Source: Paracoccaceae bacterium
GTDB lineage: Bacteria; Pseudomonadota; Alphaproteobacteria; Rhodobacterales; Rhodobacteraceae
NCBI GenBank assembly: GCA_028284605.1
Contig: JANQRL010000033.1
Coordinates: 62,001-126,000, forward strand
Direction of reading: 5' to 3'
DNA: 64,000 nucleotides
Part shown: piece by piece, positions 26,184-35,374 of the stretch
Layout: every line of letters starts with the position of its first letter
Numbering within the stretch: the stretch's first letter is position 1
The notes under the pieces: model-generated
Databases searched by the model: none
Told to the model about the DNA's origin: nothing
The model's input: only the letters and a program-made list of their open reading frames with translations
Made by a program: the position numbers and the translations under genes

Positions 26184-27058
26184 CCCATCACCTCCTCATG
26201 AGCGACCATTGGCGCGAGGAAGCTGTCGGAGCGTTCGGCGATCTCGGGTATGCCGCCGCCGGTCAGGCGCGGGATCGCCGCCAACAGAGCCCGCGTATAG
26301 GGGTGTCTTGGGTCCTCGAAGATCGCCGCCGTCGGCCCCCGCTCGACGATCCGACCCCGGTAGATCACGTAGATACGGTCGGCGAATTCGCGCACCACGC
26401 CGAGATTGTGCGAGATGAAGAGGACCGAGGTGCCGTGGCTCTCGACCAGATCGCGCATCAGTTTCAGCGTCTGCGCCTGCACCGTCACGTCGAGCGCGGT
26501 GCCGGGCTCGTCGGCCAAGAGAAGCTGCGGTTCGTTGATCAGCGACATGGCGATCATGACGCGCTGGTTCATGCCGCCCGAAAGCTGGAAGGCGAAACTG
26601 TCGAGGACCCGCTCGGGGTCGTCGATGGAGACCTCGCGCAGGATGTCGCCGCCGCGCCGCCGCGCCTCCTCGGCGGTGATCGCGGGCTCGCGCCGCTTCA
26701 GCACCTCGTGGACCAGCGTGCCGATCCGGTAGACCGGATTGAGCGCCGTCGTGGGATCCTGGAAGATCATCGACATCGCGGTGCCGCGCACCGCGCGCCG
26801 CTCGGTCCGGCTCATCGCGTCGAGGTCGCGCCCGCCGAACAGGATGCGGCCCGAGACCCGGGCCCCCGGCGTCTCCTGCATGGTCCCGAGCACGATCCGC
26901 GCGGTCACCGACTTGCCCGATCCGCTTTCGCCGACGAGCGCCACCCGCTCGCCCCGTGCGATGCGCAGGTCGATCCCGTGGAGCACCTCCACGCTGCCGG
27001 ACCAGTTCCTGAACGACAGGCGCAGGTTCTGGATGTCGAGGGTGTCTTGGGCGGTCAT
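26180..27058 (-). CDS. ABC transporter ATP-binding protein, DppD type
   Basis: 292 residues from the ATG at 27058, which shares one base with the permease stop. Walker [17 protein letters not shown]-loop IFQDPTTALNPVYRI, signature LSGGMNQRVMIAMSL (Asn in place of the usual Arg after Met), Walker B LLLADEPGTALD (Gly where Thr is usual). The oligopeptide C-terminal motif HPYTRALLAAIPRL is present. It pairs with the DppF-type ATPase to drive the two permeases encoded upstream. Confidence 0.9.
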   Translation of the reverse strand: MTAQDTLDIQNLRLSFRNWSGSVEVLHGIDLRIARGERVALVGESGSGKSVTARIVLGTMQETPGARVSGRILFGGRDLDAMSRTERRAVRGTAMSMIFQDPTTALNPVYRIGTLVHEVLKRREPAITAEEARRRGGDILREVSIDDPERVLDSFAFQLSGGMNQRVMIAMSLINEPQLLLADEPGTALDVTVQAQTLKLMRDLVESHGTSVLFISHNLGVVREFADRIYVIYRGRIVERGPTAAIFEDPRHPYTRALLAAIPRLTGGGIPEIAERSDSFLAPMVAHEEVMG

Positions 27059-27888
27059 CAGTCGGGCTCCAGAACCTCGCGCAGCACGTCGCCGATCAGG
27101 TTGAAACCGAACACCGCAATGAGGATCGCGGCGCCCGGGAAGACGGTCAGCCACCAGCTGTCCGGCAGGTAGCGGGTGCCCTCGGACACCATCGAGCCGA
27201 GATCGGGGGTCGGCGCCTGCACGCCCAGCCCGAGAAAACTCAGCGACGAGGCGATCAGGATCACGAAGCCGAAATCGAGGGTCATCTTGGTCACGATGGC
27301 GGGGACGCAGTTGGGCAGGATCTCGCGGAACATGACGTGCATCCTGCCGCCGCCGATGATCTCGGCGGCCAGGACGTAGCCTTCGACCTTCTCGGCCCGG
27401 GCGATGTTGTAGACCAGCCGGGCATACCACGGCCACCACATCGCGGTCACCGCGATCATGCCGTTGAGCAATGTCGGCTCCAGCAGCCCCATGATCGCGA
27501 GCGCCAGGACGAGAGGCGGGATCGACAGGAAGACATCAGTGATGCGCATCAGGATATAATCGGTCCAGCCGCCGATATAGCCGGCCAGAAGTCCCACGAC
27601 GACGCCGATCGGCGTGGCGATCGACAGCACGACGATGCCGAGCCCGAGCGAGACCCGATAGGCGTAGAAGATCCGCGACAGGATATCGCGGCCGACGACA
27701 TCGGTCCCGAGCCAGTACTCCGCGCTCGGCGGCTTGTTGGCGTTGACGAAATCGACGACGGCCCCGGCATGGTCCGGGTAGGGCGCGATGAAATCCGCCA
27801 AGAGCGCCGTCAGCACCACGAAGCCGACGAGGATCAGGCCCAGGACCGAGAGCGGGTTGCCCAGGAGGATGGTGGCGGTGCGTTTCAC
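27058..27888 (-). CDS. ABC transporter permease, DppC type
   Basis: 276 residues, six membrane segments, starting with a short cytoplasmic piece and VLGLILVGFVVLTALLADF. The conserved YWLGTDVVGRDILSRIFY, the coupling loop YVLAAEIIGGGRMHVMFREI and the C-terminal FLGLGVQAPTPDLGSMV are all present. It forms the channel with the DppB-type protein, whose stop overlaps its ATG by 4 bp. Confidence 0.92.
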   Translation of the reverse strand: MKRTATILLGNPLSVLGLILVGFVVLTALLADFIAPYPDHAGAVVDFVNANKPPSAEYWLGTDVVGRDILSRIFYAYRVSLGLGIVVLSIATPIGVVVGLLAGYIGGWTDYILMRITDVFLSIPPLVLALAIMGLLEPTLLNGMIAVTAMWWPWYARLVYNIARAEKVEGYVLAAEIIGGGRMHVMFREILPNCVPAIVTKMTLDFGFVILIASSLSFLGLGVQAPTPDLGSMVSEGTRYLPDSWWLTVFPGAAILIAVFGFNLIGDVLREVLEPD

Positions 27889-28907
27889 TCGGACCGCTCC
27901 GCATAGCGGATGCGCGGGTTGATGACCGAAACCAGCAGGTCGACGATCAGATTGGCGATCAGGAAGGTGGCGGAGATGATCATCACCGTTCCGACGATGG
28001 CGTTGAGGTCCTTTTGCAGGATCACGCCGACGCCGTAGCGCGACAGGCCCGGCCAGGCGAAGATCGTCTCGACCAGGAAGGCGTTGCCCAGCAGCGCGGC
28101 GAAATCGAGGCCGATGATCGTCAGCGACGGGATCAGCGAGGGCTTGAAGGCATAGCGGGCGGCGATGCGGCGTTCGGAGAAGCCATAGGCCTGCGCCATC
28201 TCGATATAGGGCTGCTCATAGGTGCCGATCATGTTGGCGCGGGTCAGGCGCGCGGCCTGGCCGATGCCCGAGAGCGACAGGGCGAAGGCGGGCAGGAACA
28301 CGTGGTGCAATGCCGAAAGAAAGCCGTCCCAGCGCCCGGCGATCAGCGTGTCGATCAGCATGAAGCCGGTGACCGGCGGGATCGTAATCGTCTCGGCGAT
28401 GCGCCCGGCGATGGGAAAGAGCGGCGTGTAATAGGAGAAGAGCAGCACCAGCACCACCGCCCAGACGAAGGACGGCGCCGAGACGGTCATCAGGGTCAGG
28501 ACGCGGATGACGTGATCGGCCCAGCGCCCCCGGTAGCGCGCCGAGATGGCGCCCAGCGGCAGCCCGATCGCGATCATCATGATCCCGGCGAGGATCACCA
28601 GTTCCAGCGTCGCAGGCAGGAACTGGGCGATGTCGGTGGTGACCGGACGGTTGGTGTAGAGCGAGATCCCGAGATCGCCGCGAAACAGGTCGCCGACGAA
28701 ATGGGCGTATTGCGCGAAGAGCGGTTCGTCGAGATGCAGGGTCCGCCGCATCTGCTCGACCTGCGCCTCGCTCGCCCGCGGCCCGAGCGCGATGCGCGCG
28801 GGATCGCCCGGGATGATCCGGGCGATCAGGAAGATCAGGACGGACACGCCAAAGAGGACGAGCACGGTGGTCGCAAGCCGGATCGAAAGGCGGGTGAGAA
28901 TGCGCAT
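27885..28907 (-). CDS. ABC transporter permease, DppB type
   Basis: 340 residues. It begins RILTRLSIRLATTVLVLFGV, has the DppB motif IARIIPGDPARIALGPRAS, six membrane segments, the coupling loop YIEMAQAYGFSERRIAARY and ends VINPRIRYAERSE. Inner-membrane half of the peptide-type importer. It lies 95 bp after the binding-protein gene, with a strong hairpin between them that may lower its expression relative to the binding protein. Confidence 0.92.
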   Translation of the reverse strand: MRILTRLSIRLATTVLVLFGVSVLIFLIARIIPGDPARIALGPRASEAQVEQMRRTLHLDEPLFAQYAHFVGDLFRGDLGISLYTNRPVTTDIAQFLPATLELVILAGIMMIAIGLPLGAISARYRGRWADHVIRVLTLMTVSAPSFVWAVVLVLLFSYYTPLFPIAGRIAETITIPPVTGFMLIDTLIAGRWDGFLSALHHVFLPAFALSLSGIGQAARLTRANMIGTYEQPYIEMAQAYGFSERRIAARYAFKPSLIPSLTIIGLDFAALLGNAFLVETIFAWPGLSRYGVGVILQKDLNAIVGTVMIISATFLIANLIVDLLVSVINPRIRYAERSE

Positions 28908-28961
28908 CTGCCTCGGGGGTCTATCGTCTTTTGGGACCGGGCGCCCGGCCCGTCATGGGGC

Positions 28962-28985
28962 CCCGGGCGGTGTCTGACGCCCGGG
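28962..28985 (-). terminator. Hairpin between binding-protein and permease genes
   Basis: CCCGGGCG (28962-28969) pairs perfectly with CGCCCGGG (28978-28985) around an 8-base loop. A second small GC-rich palindrome (ACCGGGCGCCCGG, about 28936-28948) follows on the minus strand, then a TTTT-like AAAAG/CTTTT boundary near 28930. It is probably an intercistronic partial terminator or RNA-stabilising stem. Confidence 0.5.
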
Positions 28986-29002
28986 ACCGGGGAGGATCGC
29001 GA

Positions 29003-30598
29003 TCACTCGGGCACGGAAATGTCCGCGAATCTCAGGTTGAAGCCCGAGACCGGGTAGGTCCGCGCCGGATCTTCGAGATTGTGGAAGGACACCCCGTCGC
29101 GCACGGCGAAGGCGCCGAGCAGCTCATAGCCATAGATCGCGGGAACCTCTTCCTTCAGGATCGCGTTCGCCTCGGCGTAGAGATCCTGCCGGCGGTCCGG
29201 ATCGGTTTCCGTCCGCCCCTCCTCAAGCAGGGCGTCGAACTCCTCATTCACGAAATAGGAGGCCGACATCCAGGTCGGCGGCATCGAGGAATGGTACATG
29301 TTGAAGAGCAGCGAATCGGTGTCGGGCGACAGCGCCGAGACCGCGATCTCGATCACATGCGGCGCGGTGTCCGGATCGGTCACCTGCTCGGTGATCAGCG
29401 CCCAGGGGGTCCGCGTGATCGACACGTCGAAGCCCATCTGGCTGTAGAGCGCCTGCATCATCAGGGCGCCGCGCTCGCGCGCCGGCGTCTCGGCGATCCA
29501 GGCGATCTCAAGCGGGTGATCGCCGGGGGCATGGGCGCACTGGGCCAACTCTTCCTGGGCGCGCGCCATGTCCTGCGCGAAGGCGGGCAGGTCGGGGTCG
29601 AACCCGATCAGCCCCGCCGGCAGCGCGCTGCTCATCGGCCGGCCCTGCGTCGTGTCGTCGTTGATCCGCACCAGTTGCAGCAGCGTGTCGTAGTCGAAGG
29701 CATAGGCCAGCGCGCGCCGGCAATGCACGTCGTCGAGCGGCGGACGCCGCGTGTTGAGCTTGAAGTACTCGCCGGTCAGGCCCGCCTCGGTGACGAGATG
29801 CGCGGCGCCCTCGTCGGCCAGCGCGGCGAAGACCTCGGGGGGCAGCCACTGGCTCGATATGTCGTGCTCGCCCCGTGCCATGAGCGCGCGCACCGTGGAC
29901 GCGTCGAGCCCGTAGCGGTAGCGCACCCGCTCGGGGTGGTTCTCGGCCGGATCGAGGAAATAGTCGGGTTCGTAGACCAGAACGGTCTCGGTCTGCGGGT
30001 CGTGACTCTCGGCGACATAGGGGCCGGAGCCGGCGCTGTTTTGCGACATCCATTCCGAGGCGTAGTCGCCGAACTCGCCGAAATCGCCGGCGCCGATATT
30101 CGCCATCACCGTCGCCTTGTCGACGACGGGCAGCCGGACCAGGGTGGCGAGGAAGGGGGCGAAGGGCTCGGTGAGGGTGAAGCGGACGGTATGGGCGTCG
30201 ACGGCCTCGGCGCCCTGGACCCGGCCCTCGAAGAGCCCGGAATTGCCCTGGCCGAGGGCCATCATCCGCTCGAACGAGAACACCACGTCCTCGGCGGTGA
30301 GGGGATTGCCCGAGTTGAACGTCACATCGTCGCGCAGCGAGAAGGTGTAGACCGGCCCCTCGATGGTCCAGTCGGTGGCCAGATGGGGCTGCACGCCGGA
30401 CCCGCCCTGCCTGGGATAGACCAGCGTGTCGTAGAGGTTGATGGCCAGCACCGTGTCGGCGTAGTCGGTCCCCTTGGCCGGGTCCATCTCGCCGATCGGG
30501 GCCTCGTCGAGGCGCAGGATCCGCTCGGCCAGTGCCGGCGGCGCCGCCAGCCCGAGGGCGAGGATCGCCGCGGAGGTCAGTAGGACGCTTCTTGTCAT
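29003..30598 (-). CDS. ABC transporter substrate-binding protein, family 5
   Basis: 531 residues with a Sec signal (TRSVLLTSAAILALGLAAPP, cleavage near ALAERI). The mature part has the DppA pattern: TLVYPRQGGSGVQPHLATDW, YTFSLRDDVTFNSGNPLTAEDV (quoted in part: TFSLRDDVTFNSGNPLTA) and VYEPDYFLDPAENHPERVRY. It is encoded downstream of HyuA/HyuB in one leftward operon, so its ligand is likely a small cyclic amide, hydantoin-like compound or peptide that these enzymes open. A GGGAGA ribosome site supports the ATG at 30598. Confidence 0.88.
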   Translation of the reverse strand: MTRSVLLTSAAILALGLAAPPALAERILRLDEAPIGEMDPAKGTDYADTVLAINLYDTLVYPRQGGSGVQPHLATDWTIEGPVYTFSLRDDVTFNSGNPLTAEDVVFSFERMMALGQGNSGLFEGRVQGAEAVDAHTVRFTLTEPFAPFLATLVRLPVVDKATVMANIGAGDFGEFGDYASEWMSQNSAGSGPYVAESHDPQTETVLVYEPDYFLDPAENHPERVRYRYGLDASTVRALMARGEHDISSQWLPPEVFAALADEGAAHLVTEAGLTGEYFKLNTRRPPLDDVHCRRALAYAFDYDTLLQLVRINDDTTQGRPMSSALPAGLIGFDPDLPAFAQDMARAQEELAQCAHAPGDHPLEIAWIAETPARERGALMMQALYSQMGFDVSITRTPWALITEQVTDPDTAPHVIEIAVSALSPDTDSLLFNMYHSSMPPTWMSASYFVNEEFDALLEEGRTETDPDRRQDLYAEANAILKEEVPAIYGYELLGAFAVRDGVSFHNLEDPARTYPVSGFNLRFADISVPE

Positions 30599-30689
30599 GT
30601 TGTGTCTCCCTGTCTTTCTGGGTTGCGTTCCATGCGTGTCTGTCTGGTATGCGCCATGGTGCTGCACGGAGAGTACCAACGGCCCGGCA

Positions 30690-32405
30690 TCAGAAAGCCT
30701 GCGGATAGGCGCGGCGGGCGAAGCCTTCGGTGATGTAGCCGTCCGCCAGATCGGCCTCGACCGCAGCGCGGTCGCGCGCCGTGGGCGGGCCGTAGCCGCC
30801 GCCACCGCCGGTGAAGAAATCGAGCCGCTCGCCCCGGGGGATCAGCACGCCGGTGGCCTTCGAGATGTCCCGGGGCGCCTCGCCCGCGATGGCCAGCTCG
30901 CAGCGGTTCACGCGCCCCTCGCCGCCGCCGGCGAGGCCCCAGGGCGGAAACTCCGAGCGCTCGAACACCGTGGTGGCATAGGTGTCGGCGAGCATCCGGA
31001 ACCGGAAGTCGATGCCCGCGCCGCCGCGCCACTGCCCGGCCCCGCCGGAATCCACCGCGAGTTCCATGCGCTCCACGACCCAGGGGTTGCGCGTCTCCCA
31101 GACCTCGACCGGGGTAAACCGGGTGGCGCTTTCGGCGATGTGCAGCATGGTGCCGCCGTCGCCGCCCTGCCAGGCGCCCTGCCCCACGGGATGCGGCGCG
31201 CCGTCCATCCAGGGATTGCCGTCGCGGGGATGCGTGCCCCACCAGACGCAGGCGCAGATGCAGCCGCCCGAAGAGGCCGGAACCGCATCCGGCATCGCCT
31301 CGGCCAGGGCGCGGTAGATGATCTCAATGGCCTGAAGCGCCGGCCAGCCGTAGATGAAGCACGGCGCCGGAGAGACCGGGTGGAACATCGAGCCCTCGCG
31401 TGTGCGCACCTCGATGGGGCGGAAATGACCCTCATGCGGGGGCTCGCCATAGCCCGCCAGCATGGTGATCGCGACCCGCGCCGCGGACATGGTGGAGGGC
31501 AGCGGGCAGTTGATCGGGCCGCGCTGCTGGTCGGGGGCGGCGCTGAAGTCGATGGTGACGTCCGAGCCCGACACCTCCAGCGCGATCTCGAAGGGCACCG
31601 CGCCGGGCTCGACGCCGTTGCTGTCCATCCGGCCGGTGCCGACGTAGCGGCCGTCGGGGATCTTCTCGAAATACTCCCGGATCACCCGGTCGCCGTGATC
31701 GAACATCGCCTCGACCGCGGCGGCGTAGACCTCGGGCCCGAAACGGGCGACCACCTCCTGAAACCGTTCCGCGCCGACCCGGCAGCCGGCGATCTGCGCG
31801 TCGAGATCCCCCGCCACCGCCTTGGGCACCCGGGTATTGGCCAGGATGATGCGGTAGACGTCCTCGTTCAACTCACCCTTCCGGTAGAGCTTCAGGCCCG
31901 GATAGACCGTGCCCTCCTGAAAGATGTCCACGGTGTCGGTGCAATAGGGCTCCTTGGCGGCGATATCGAGCCAGTGCCCCTTGATCGCGGTATAGCCGAC
32001 CAGGGTGCCGCCGTGGAAGGCGGGCATGACGATCACCACGTCCTGGGCGTGGCTGCCGGTGCCGTAGGACCAGTTGTAGATCAGCACATCCCCGGGATCG
32101 AGCGCCTCCGCCCCGCCCACGTTGCGCACCGCCTCCTCGACGGCGTAGTTGAGCGTGCCCATGAAGAGCGGCAGGCTCGGCGCCTGAGCCAGCATCCGCA
32201 GGTGCCGGTCGTAGATCGCCACGGCGAAGTCCAGCACCTCGTAGATCACCGGCGAGAACGCGGTACGGATCAGGGCGCGCTTCATCTGGTTCGCCGCCGA
32301 GTTCAGGGCGTGGCGCACCACCTCGACGGTGATCGGATCGGCCGAGCCGGTGACCGGTTGGGCCGGCTGGCCCGCCGGGTGGACGAAGATCTGTCCGTCA
32401 GGCAT
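30690..32405 (-). CDS. Hydantoinase B/oxoprolinase family protein (HyuB)
   Basis: 571 residues. PITVEVVRHALNSAANQMKR at the start, DVLIYNWSYGTGSHAQDVVI, GCICACVWWGTHPRDGNPW and the C-terminal FFTGGGGGYGPPTARDRAAV are typical of HyuB, which with HyuA forms ATP-dependent cyclic amidohydrolases (N-methylhydantoinase, 5-oxoprolinase, caprolactamase) or acetophenone-type carboxylases. It overlaps the upstream HyuA gene by 8 bp and is followed 91 bp later by the binding-protein gene of an importer. The sequence differs clearly from the other two HyuB proteins in this window. Confidence 0.88.
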   Translation of the reverse strand: MPDGQIFVHPAGQPAQPVTGSADPITVEVVRHALNSAANQMKRALIRTAFSPVIYEVLDFAVAIYDRHLRMLAQAPSLPLFMGTLNYAVEEAVRNVGGAEALDPGDVLIYNWSYGTGSHAQDVVIVMPAFHGGTLVGYTAIKGHWLDIAAKEPYCTDTVDIFQEGTVYPGLKLYRKGELNEDVYRIILANTRVPKAVAGDLDAQIAGCRVGAERFQEVVARFGPEVYAAAVEAMFDHGDRVIREYFEKIPDGRYVGTGRMDSNGVEPGAVPFEIALEVSGSDVTIDFSAAPDQQRGPINCPLPSTMSAARVAITMLAGYGEPPHEGHFRPIEVRTREGSMFHPVSPAPCFIYGWPALQAIEIIYRALAEAMPDAVPASSGGCICACVWWGTHPRDGNPWMDGAPHPVGQGAWQGGDGGTMLHIAESATRFTPVEVWETRNPWVVERMELAVDSGGAGQWRGGAGIDFRFRMLADTYATTVFERSEFPPWGLAGGGEGRVNRCELAIAGEAPRDISKATGVLIPRGERLDFFTGGGGGYGPPTARDRAAVEADLADGYITEGFARRAYPQAF

Positions 32406-34425
32406 CGGGCGCCCTCCTGTCCAGGATCATCTCGCCGTGGTCCCCCGGCCGGGCGTGCCAGCCGTCGTCGAGATAGGTCGTGGTCACCGCCTCGGTCAGG
32501 ATCGCCGGGCCGTCGAGCCCGGCGCCGATCCCGCCGCGCGGCACGATCCGGAACGCCCGCCGCCCGCCATGGGCAAAGGACCAAGCCGCGATCTCCGGGC
32601 CATCGGCCGCGGCGGCGCCGGGCCGGGCCGCGCCGAGATCGCGCCGCGGCAGGAAGGTCGTGAGCTGCGCGCGCACCGAGGTCAGTTCCAGCCCCTCGTT
32701 CATCGTCGCACCGAAGCTGCGGGCGTAATCGGCGCGGAACGCCTCGGCGATGGAAGCGGCGGCCTCGGCGGGACGCTCGTCCTTGAGCGCCACCGGCACC
32801 GACAGGGTGTGCTCCTGCCCGGCATAGCGGATGTCGAGCCGCAGGCCGGGGACCGCGCCGTCCGCACTCTCGCCCCGCGCCCGGATCCCGGCGAGAAGCT
32901 CGGCCAGGGTGCCGGACACGGCCCCCAGGCTGGCCTCGTCGAAGGGCAGGATCAGCGTCCGCGACGCGCTCTGAACCATGTCGGCGCCAAGCAGCCCCCA
33001 GGCCGAGAAGATGCCCGCGAAGGGCGGCACGACGATCCGGGACATGCCCATCTCATCGGCCAGCAGCGTGGCCATCATCGGCCCGGCTCCCCCGAACGGC
33101 AGAAGCGTCATGTCCCGGGGATCGAGCCCCTGCTCGACCGAGATCTCCCGCATCGCGTTGGCCATGGCCGCGGAGGCGATCTTCAGGATGCCGGCGGCGG
33201 TGGTCTCCAGCGGCTGGCCGATCTCGCCCGCGACCCGGGCGATGGCGGCCTCGGCGGCGGCGATGTCGAGCCTGATCCCGGAGGCCAGTTCCCCGGGGCC
33301 GAGCATCCCCAGCCAGGCGGCGGCATCGGTCACGGCGGGCGCCGCGCCGCCCCGGCCATAGCAGGCCGGCCCGGGATCGGCGCCGGCGCTCTGCGGCCCG
33401 ACCCGCATGAAGCCGCCGGAATCGGCATAGGCGATGGACCCGCCGCCCGCCCCGATGGAGCGCACATCCACCCACGGGCTCTGGATCGGCATGTCGCCGA
33501 TGCGCCCCTCGAAGAGCAGTTGCGGTGCCCCGTCGAGGATCAGCGATGTGTCGAAGCTGGTGCCGCCCACATCGGCAGTGATCATCCGCTCCTCGCCGAG
33601 GATACGGGCGAACTCGCTGGCCCCCTCGGCGCCGCCTACGGGGCCGGACATGATCGTCTCGAAGGGCCGTTCCTCGGCTTCCGAGAAGCTCATCGACCCG
33701 CCGCCGGAGCGCGTGATCAGGCTCTGGCCGCGAAAGCCCAGCGCGCGCAGCCGGTCGTCGAGCCGGCGCAGGTAGTTGGCCATGCGCCCCCGCACGAAAG
33801 CGTCGATGACCGCCGTGGAGGTGCGCTCGTATTCGCGGTACTCGCCGGAGACCCGGTGCGACAGGGTGATGCCGCCGGCAAAGCCCGCCGCGCGCAGCAT
33901 CTCCTCGACCTGCAATTCATGGGCCGGATCGACATAGGCGTTGATCAGGCAGATTGCGACGCTGGTGACGCCGTGTTCGGCGAAGGTCTCGGCCGCCGCC
34001 TCGACCGCCGCTTGCGTCGGCGCGCCCTCTGCGGTCCCGTCGGCCAGGATGCGGCCGGGCACCTCGAGCCGCAGCCGGCGCGGCACCAGCGGCGCGGTCT
34101 GGCGCCAGAACAGGTTGTACATCTCCGCCCGGTCGCCGCGACGGATCTCCAGCACGTCGCGGAACCCCTCGGTAGCGATCAGGCCCACCGTGGCGCCGCG
34201 CCGCTCCAAGAGGGCGTTCAACCCGACGGTCGTGCCGTGCAGGAAATAGGCCGCGCGGGCCAGCCGTTCGGCCGACAGATGGTCCCTCAGCGCCGCCTCG
34301 ACCCCCTCTTCCGGCGCGTCCGGGACGGTCGGCACCTTGCCCTCGATGGTCTCTCCGGTCTCCTCGTCGAAGAACACGAGGTCGGTGAAGGTTCCGCCGA
34401 TATCGACTGCGATCCGTGTCGCCAT
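32398..34425 (-). CDS. Hydantoinase A/oxoprolinase family protein (HyuA)
   Basis: 675 residues from the ATG at 34425, preceded by GGGAGACAC. The actin/Hsp70-like ATPase signature AVDIGGTFTDLVFFDEETGE opens the protein (quoted as DIGGTFTDLVFF), HGTTVGLNALLERRGATVGL follows, and the second phosphate loop appears as TADVGGTSFDTSLI. HyuA binds and hydrolyses ATP to activate the amide for ring opening with HyuB. It heads the leftward operon HyuA-HyuB-binding protein-DppBCDF and faces the XRE-cupin regulator across 247 bp. Confidence 0.9.
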   Translation of the reverse strand: MATRIAVDIGGTFTDLVFFDEETGETIEGKVPTVPDAPEEGVEAALRDHLSAERLARAAYFLHGTTVGLNALLERRGATVGLIATEGFRDVLEIRRGDRAEMYNLFWRQTAPLVPRRLRLEVPGRILADGTAEGAPTQAAVEAAAETFAEHGVTSVAICLINAYVDPAHELQVEEMLRAAGFAGGITLSHRVSGEYREYERTSTAVIDAFVRGRMANYLRRLDDRLRALGFRGQSLITRSGGGSMSFSEAEERPFETIMSGPVGGAEGASEFARILGEERMITADVGGTSFDTSLILDGAPQLLFEGRIGDMPIQSPWVDVRSIGAGGGSIAYADSGGFMRVGPQSAGADPGPACYGRGGAAPAVTDAAAWLGMLGPGELASGIRLDIAAAEAAIARVAGEIGQPLETTAAGILKIASAAMANAMREISVEQGLDPRDMTLLPFGGAGPMMATLLADEMGMSRIVVPPFAGIFSAWGLLGADMVQSASRTLILPFDEASLGAVSGTLAELLAGIRARGESADGAVPGLRLDIRYAGQEHTLSVPVALKDERPAEAAASIAEAFRADYARSFGATMNEGLELTSVRAQLTTFLPRRDLGAARPGAAAADGPEIAAWSFAHGGRRAFRIVPRGGIGAGLDGPAILTEAVTTTYLDDGWHARPGDHGEMILDRRAPDA

Positions 34426-34625
34426 GTGTCTCCCATGCGGTTGGCCGATCGCGACCAAACGCGACTTCCTGGATTGACGGAACCCGGGGCGCGGGGCGGT
34501 CGGCCGTCGTCACGACCGCGCAACGTCCCGCGCCCCGGCCCGTAGCCGGACGCCCACCCGAGCGGTCCGCGACCGGACCACTCCAACCCGGCGAACCGCC
34601 CGGGCATAGACCGGCTTTAGTCTGG

Positions 34626-34669
34626 TTAAAATCTCTTGACCTTTCGGCTGATTCGTCAACAGAATTTTA
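34626..34669 (+). promoter_or_regulatory. Divergent control region with long inverted repeat
   Basis: TTAAAATCTCTTGAC (34626-34640) and GTCAACAGAATTTTA (34655-34669) are inverted copies differing by one indel and two bases. Each arm carries a TTGAC -35 core, on opposite strands. For the plus strand, TTGACC (34636-34641) is 18 bp from CAGAAT (34660-34665), so transcription would start at or beside the ATG at 34673, giving a leaderless or nearly leaderless mRNA. For the minus strand, TTGACG (34659-34654) could serve the HyuA operon. Likely operator for the XRE-cupin protein. Confidence 0.6.
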
Positions 34670-34672
34670 GTC

Positions 34673-35296
34673 ATGCTTCAAAACCCCGCCCCCGATACCA
34701 CGGACTCTGCCCCGGATTTGGGCACCCGACTCCGGAAACGCCGCAAGGAATGCGGTCTGACGATGCAGGCCGTGGCCGACAGCGCCGGCCTGACCGCGGG
34801 GTTCATCAGCCAGGTCGAGCGCAATCTCGCGGCGCCATCGCTGGCCTCGCTGACCTGTATCGCCGAGGCGCTGGGATCGCATATCACCGACTTCCTCGGG
34901 GCCCCGCCGAATGCCGCCGAGGTCAGCCGCGACACGTTGCGCGAACTCTACGCGGTGCCCGGCGGCACCTTCGCCTATGAGCGCCTGTCGACGACCTTTC
35001 CGGGCAGCCAGCTGACCGCCGTGCTGATCCACGAACCGCCCGGCAGCAGGTCCGAACCCATGCGCCATCGCGGCGAGGAGCTTTTCTTCGTCCTCGAAGG
35101 CGAACTGACGGTCACCGTGGACGGCGCGACCCGAATCCTGCGCCGCGGCGACTCGATCCATTTCGACAGCCAGCGGCTGCACAGCACCTGGAACCACACC
35201 GACAAGGAGACGACCGTCATCGTCTGCAACACCATGGATGTCTTCGGCGGGGATGACGCGGACGAGGACAGGGCGCCCGATCGTGGTCCGGAGTGA
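34673..35296 (+). CDS. XRE-family regulator with C-terminal cupin domain
   Basis: 207 residues. The N-terminal helix-turn-helix (about 15-70: RLRKRRKECGLTMQAVADSA and TAGFISQVERNLAAPS) is joined to a cupin sensor domain (about 120-195) with MRHRGEELFFVLEGEL, LRRGDSIHFDSQRLHSTWNH. This architecture (PuuR, SutR and relatives) controls amine, amino-acid and sulfur catabolism. It lies between two divergent Hyu operons and starts the rightward one. No ribosome site precedes the ATG, in line with a leaderless start. Expected to sense a small ligand of the Hyu pathway. Confidence 0.9.
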   Translation: MLQNPAPDTTDSAPDLGTRLRKRRKECGLTMQAVADSAGLTAGFISQVERNLAAPSLASLTCIAEALGSHITDFLGAPPNAAEVSRDTLRELYAVPGGTFAYERLSTTFPGSQLTAVLIHEPPGSRSEPMRHRGEELFFVLEGELTVTVDGATRILRRGDSIHFDSQRLHSTWNHTDKETTVIVCNTMDVFGGDDADEDRAPDRGPE

Positions 35297-35374
35297 GAAC
35301 GGCCGGGAGGCGCCGCAAGCCCGGCAATCGACCGCCACCCCAACGGACCACAAGACCAAACGAACAGGATCAGG

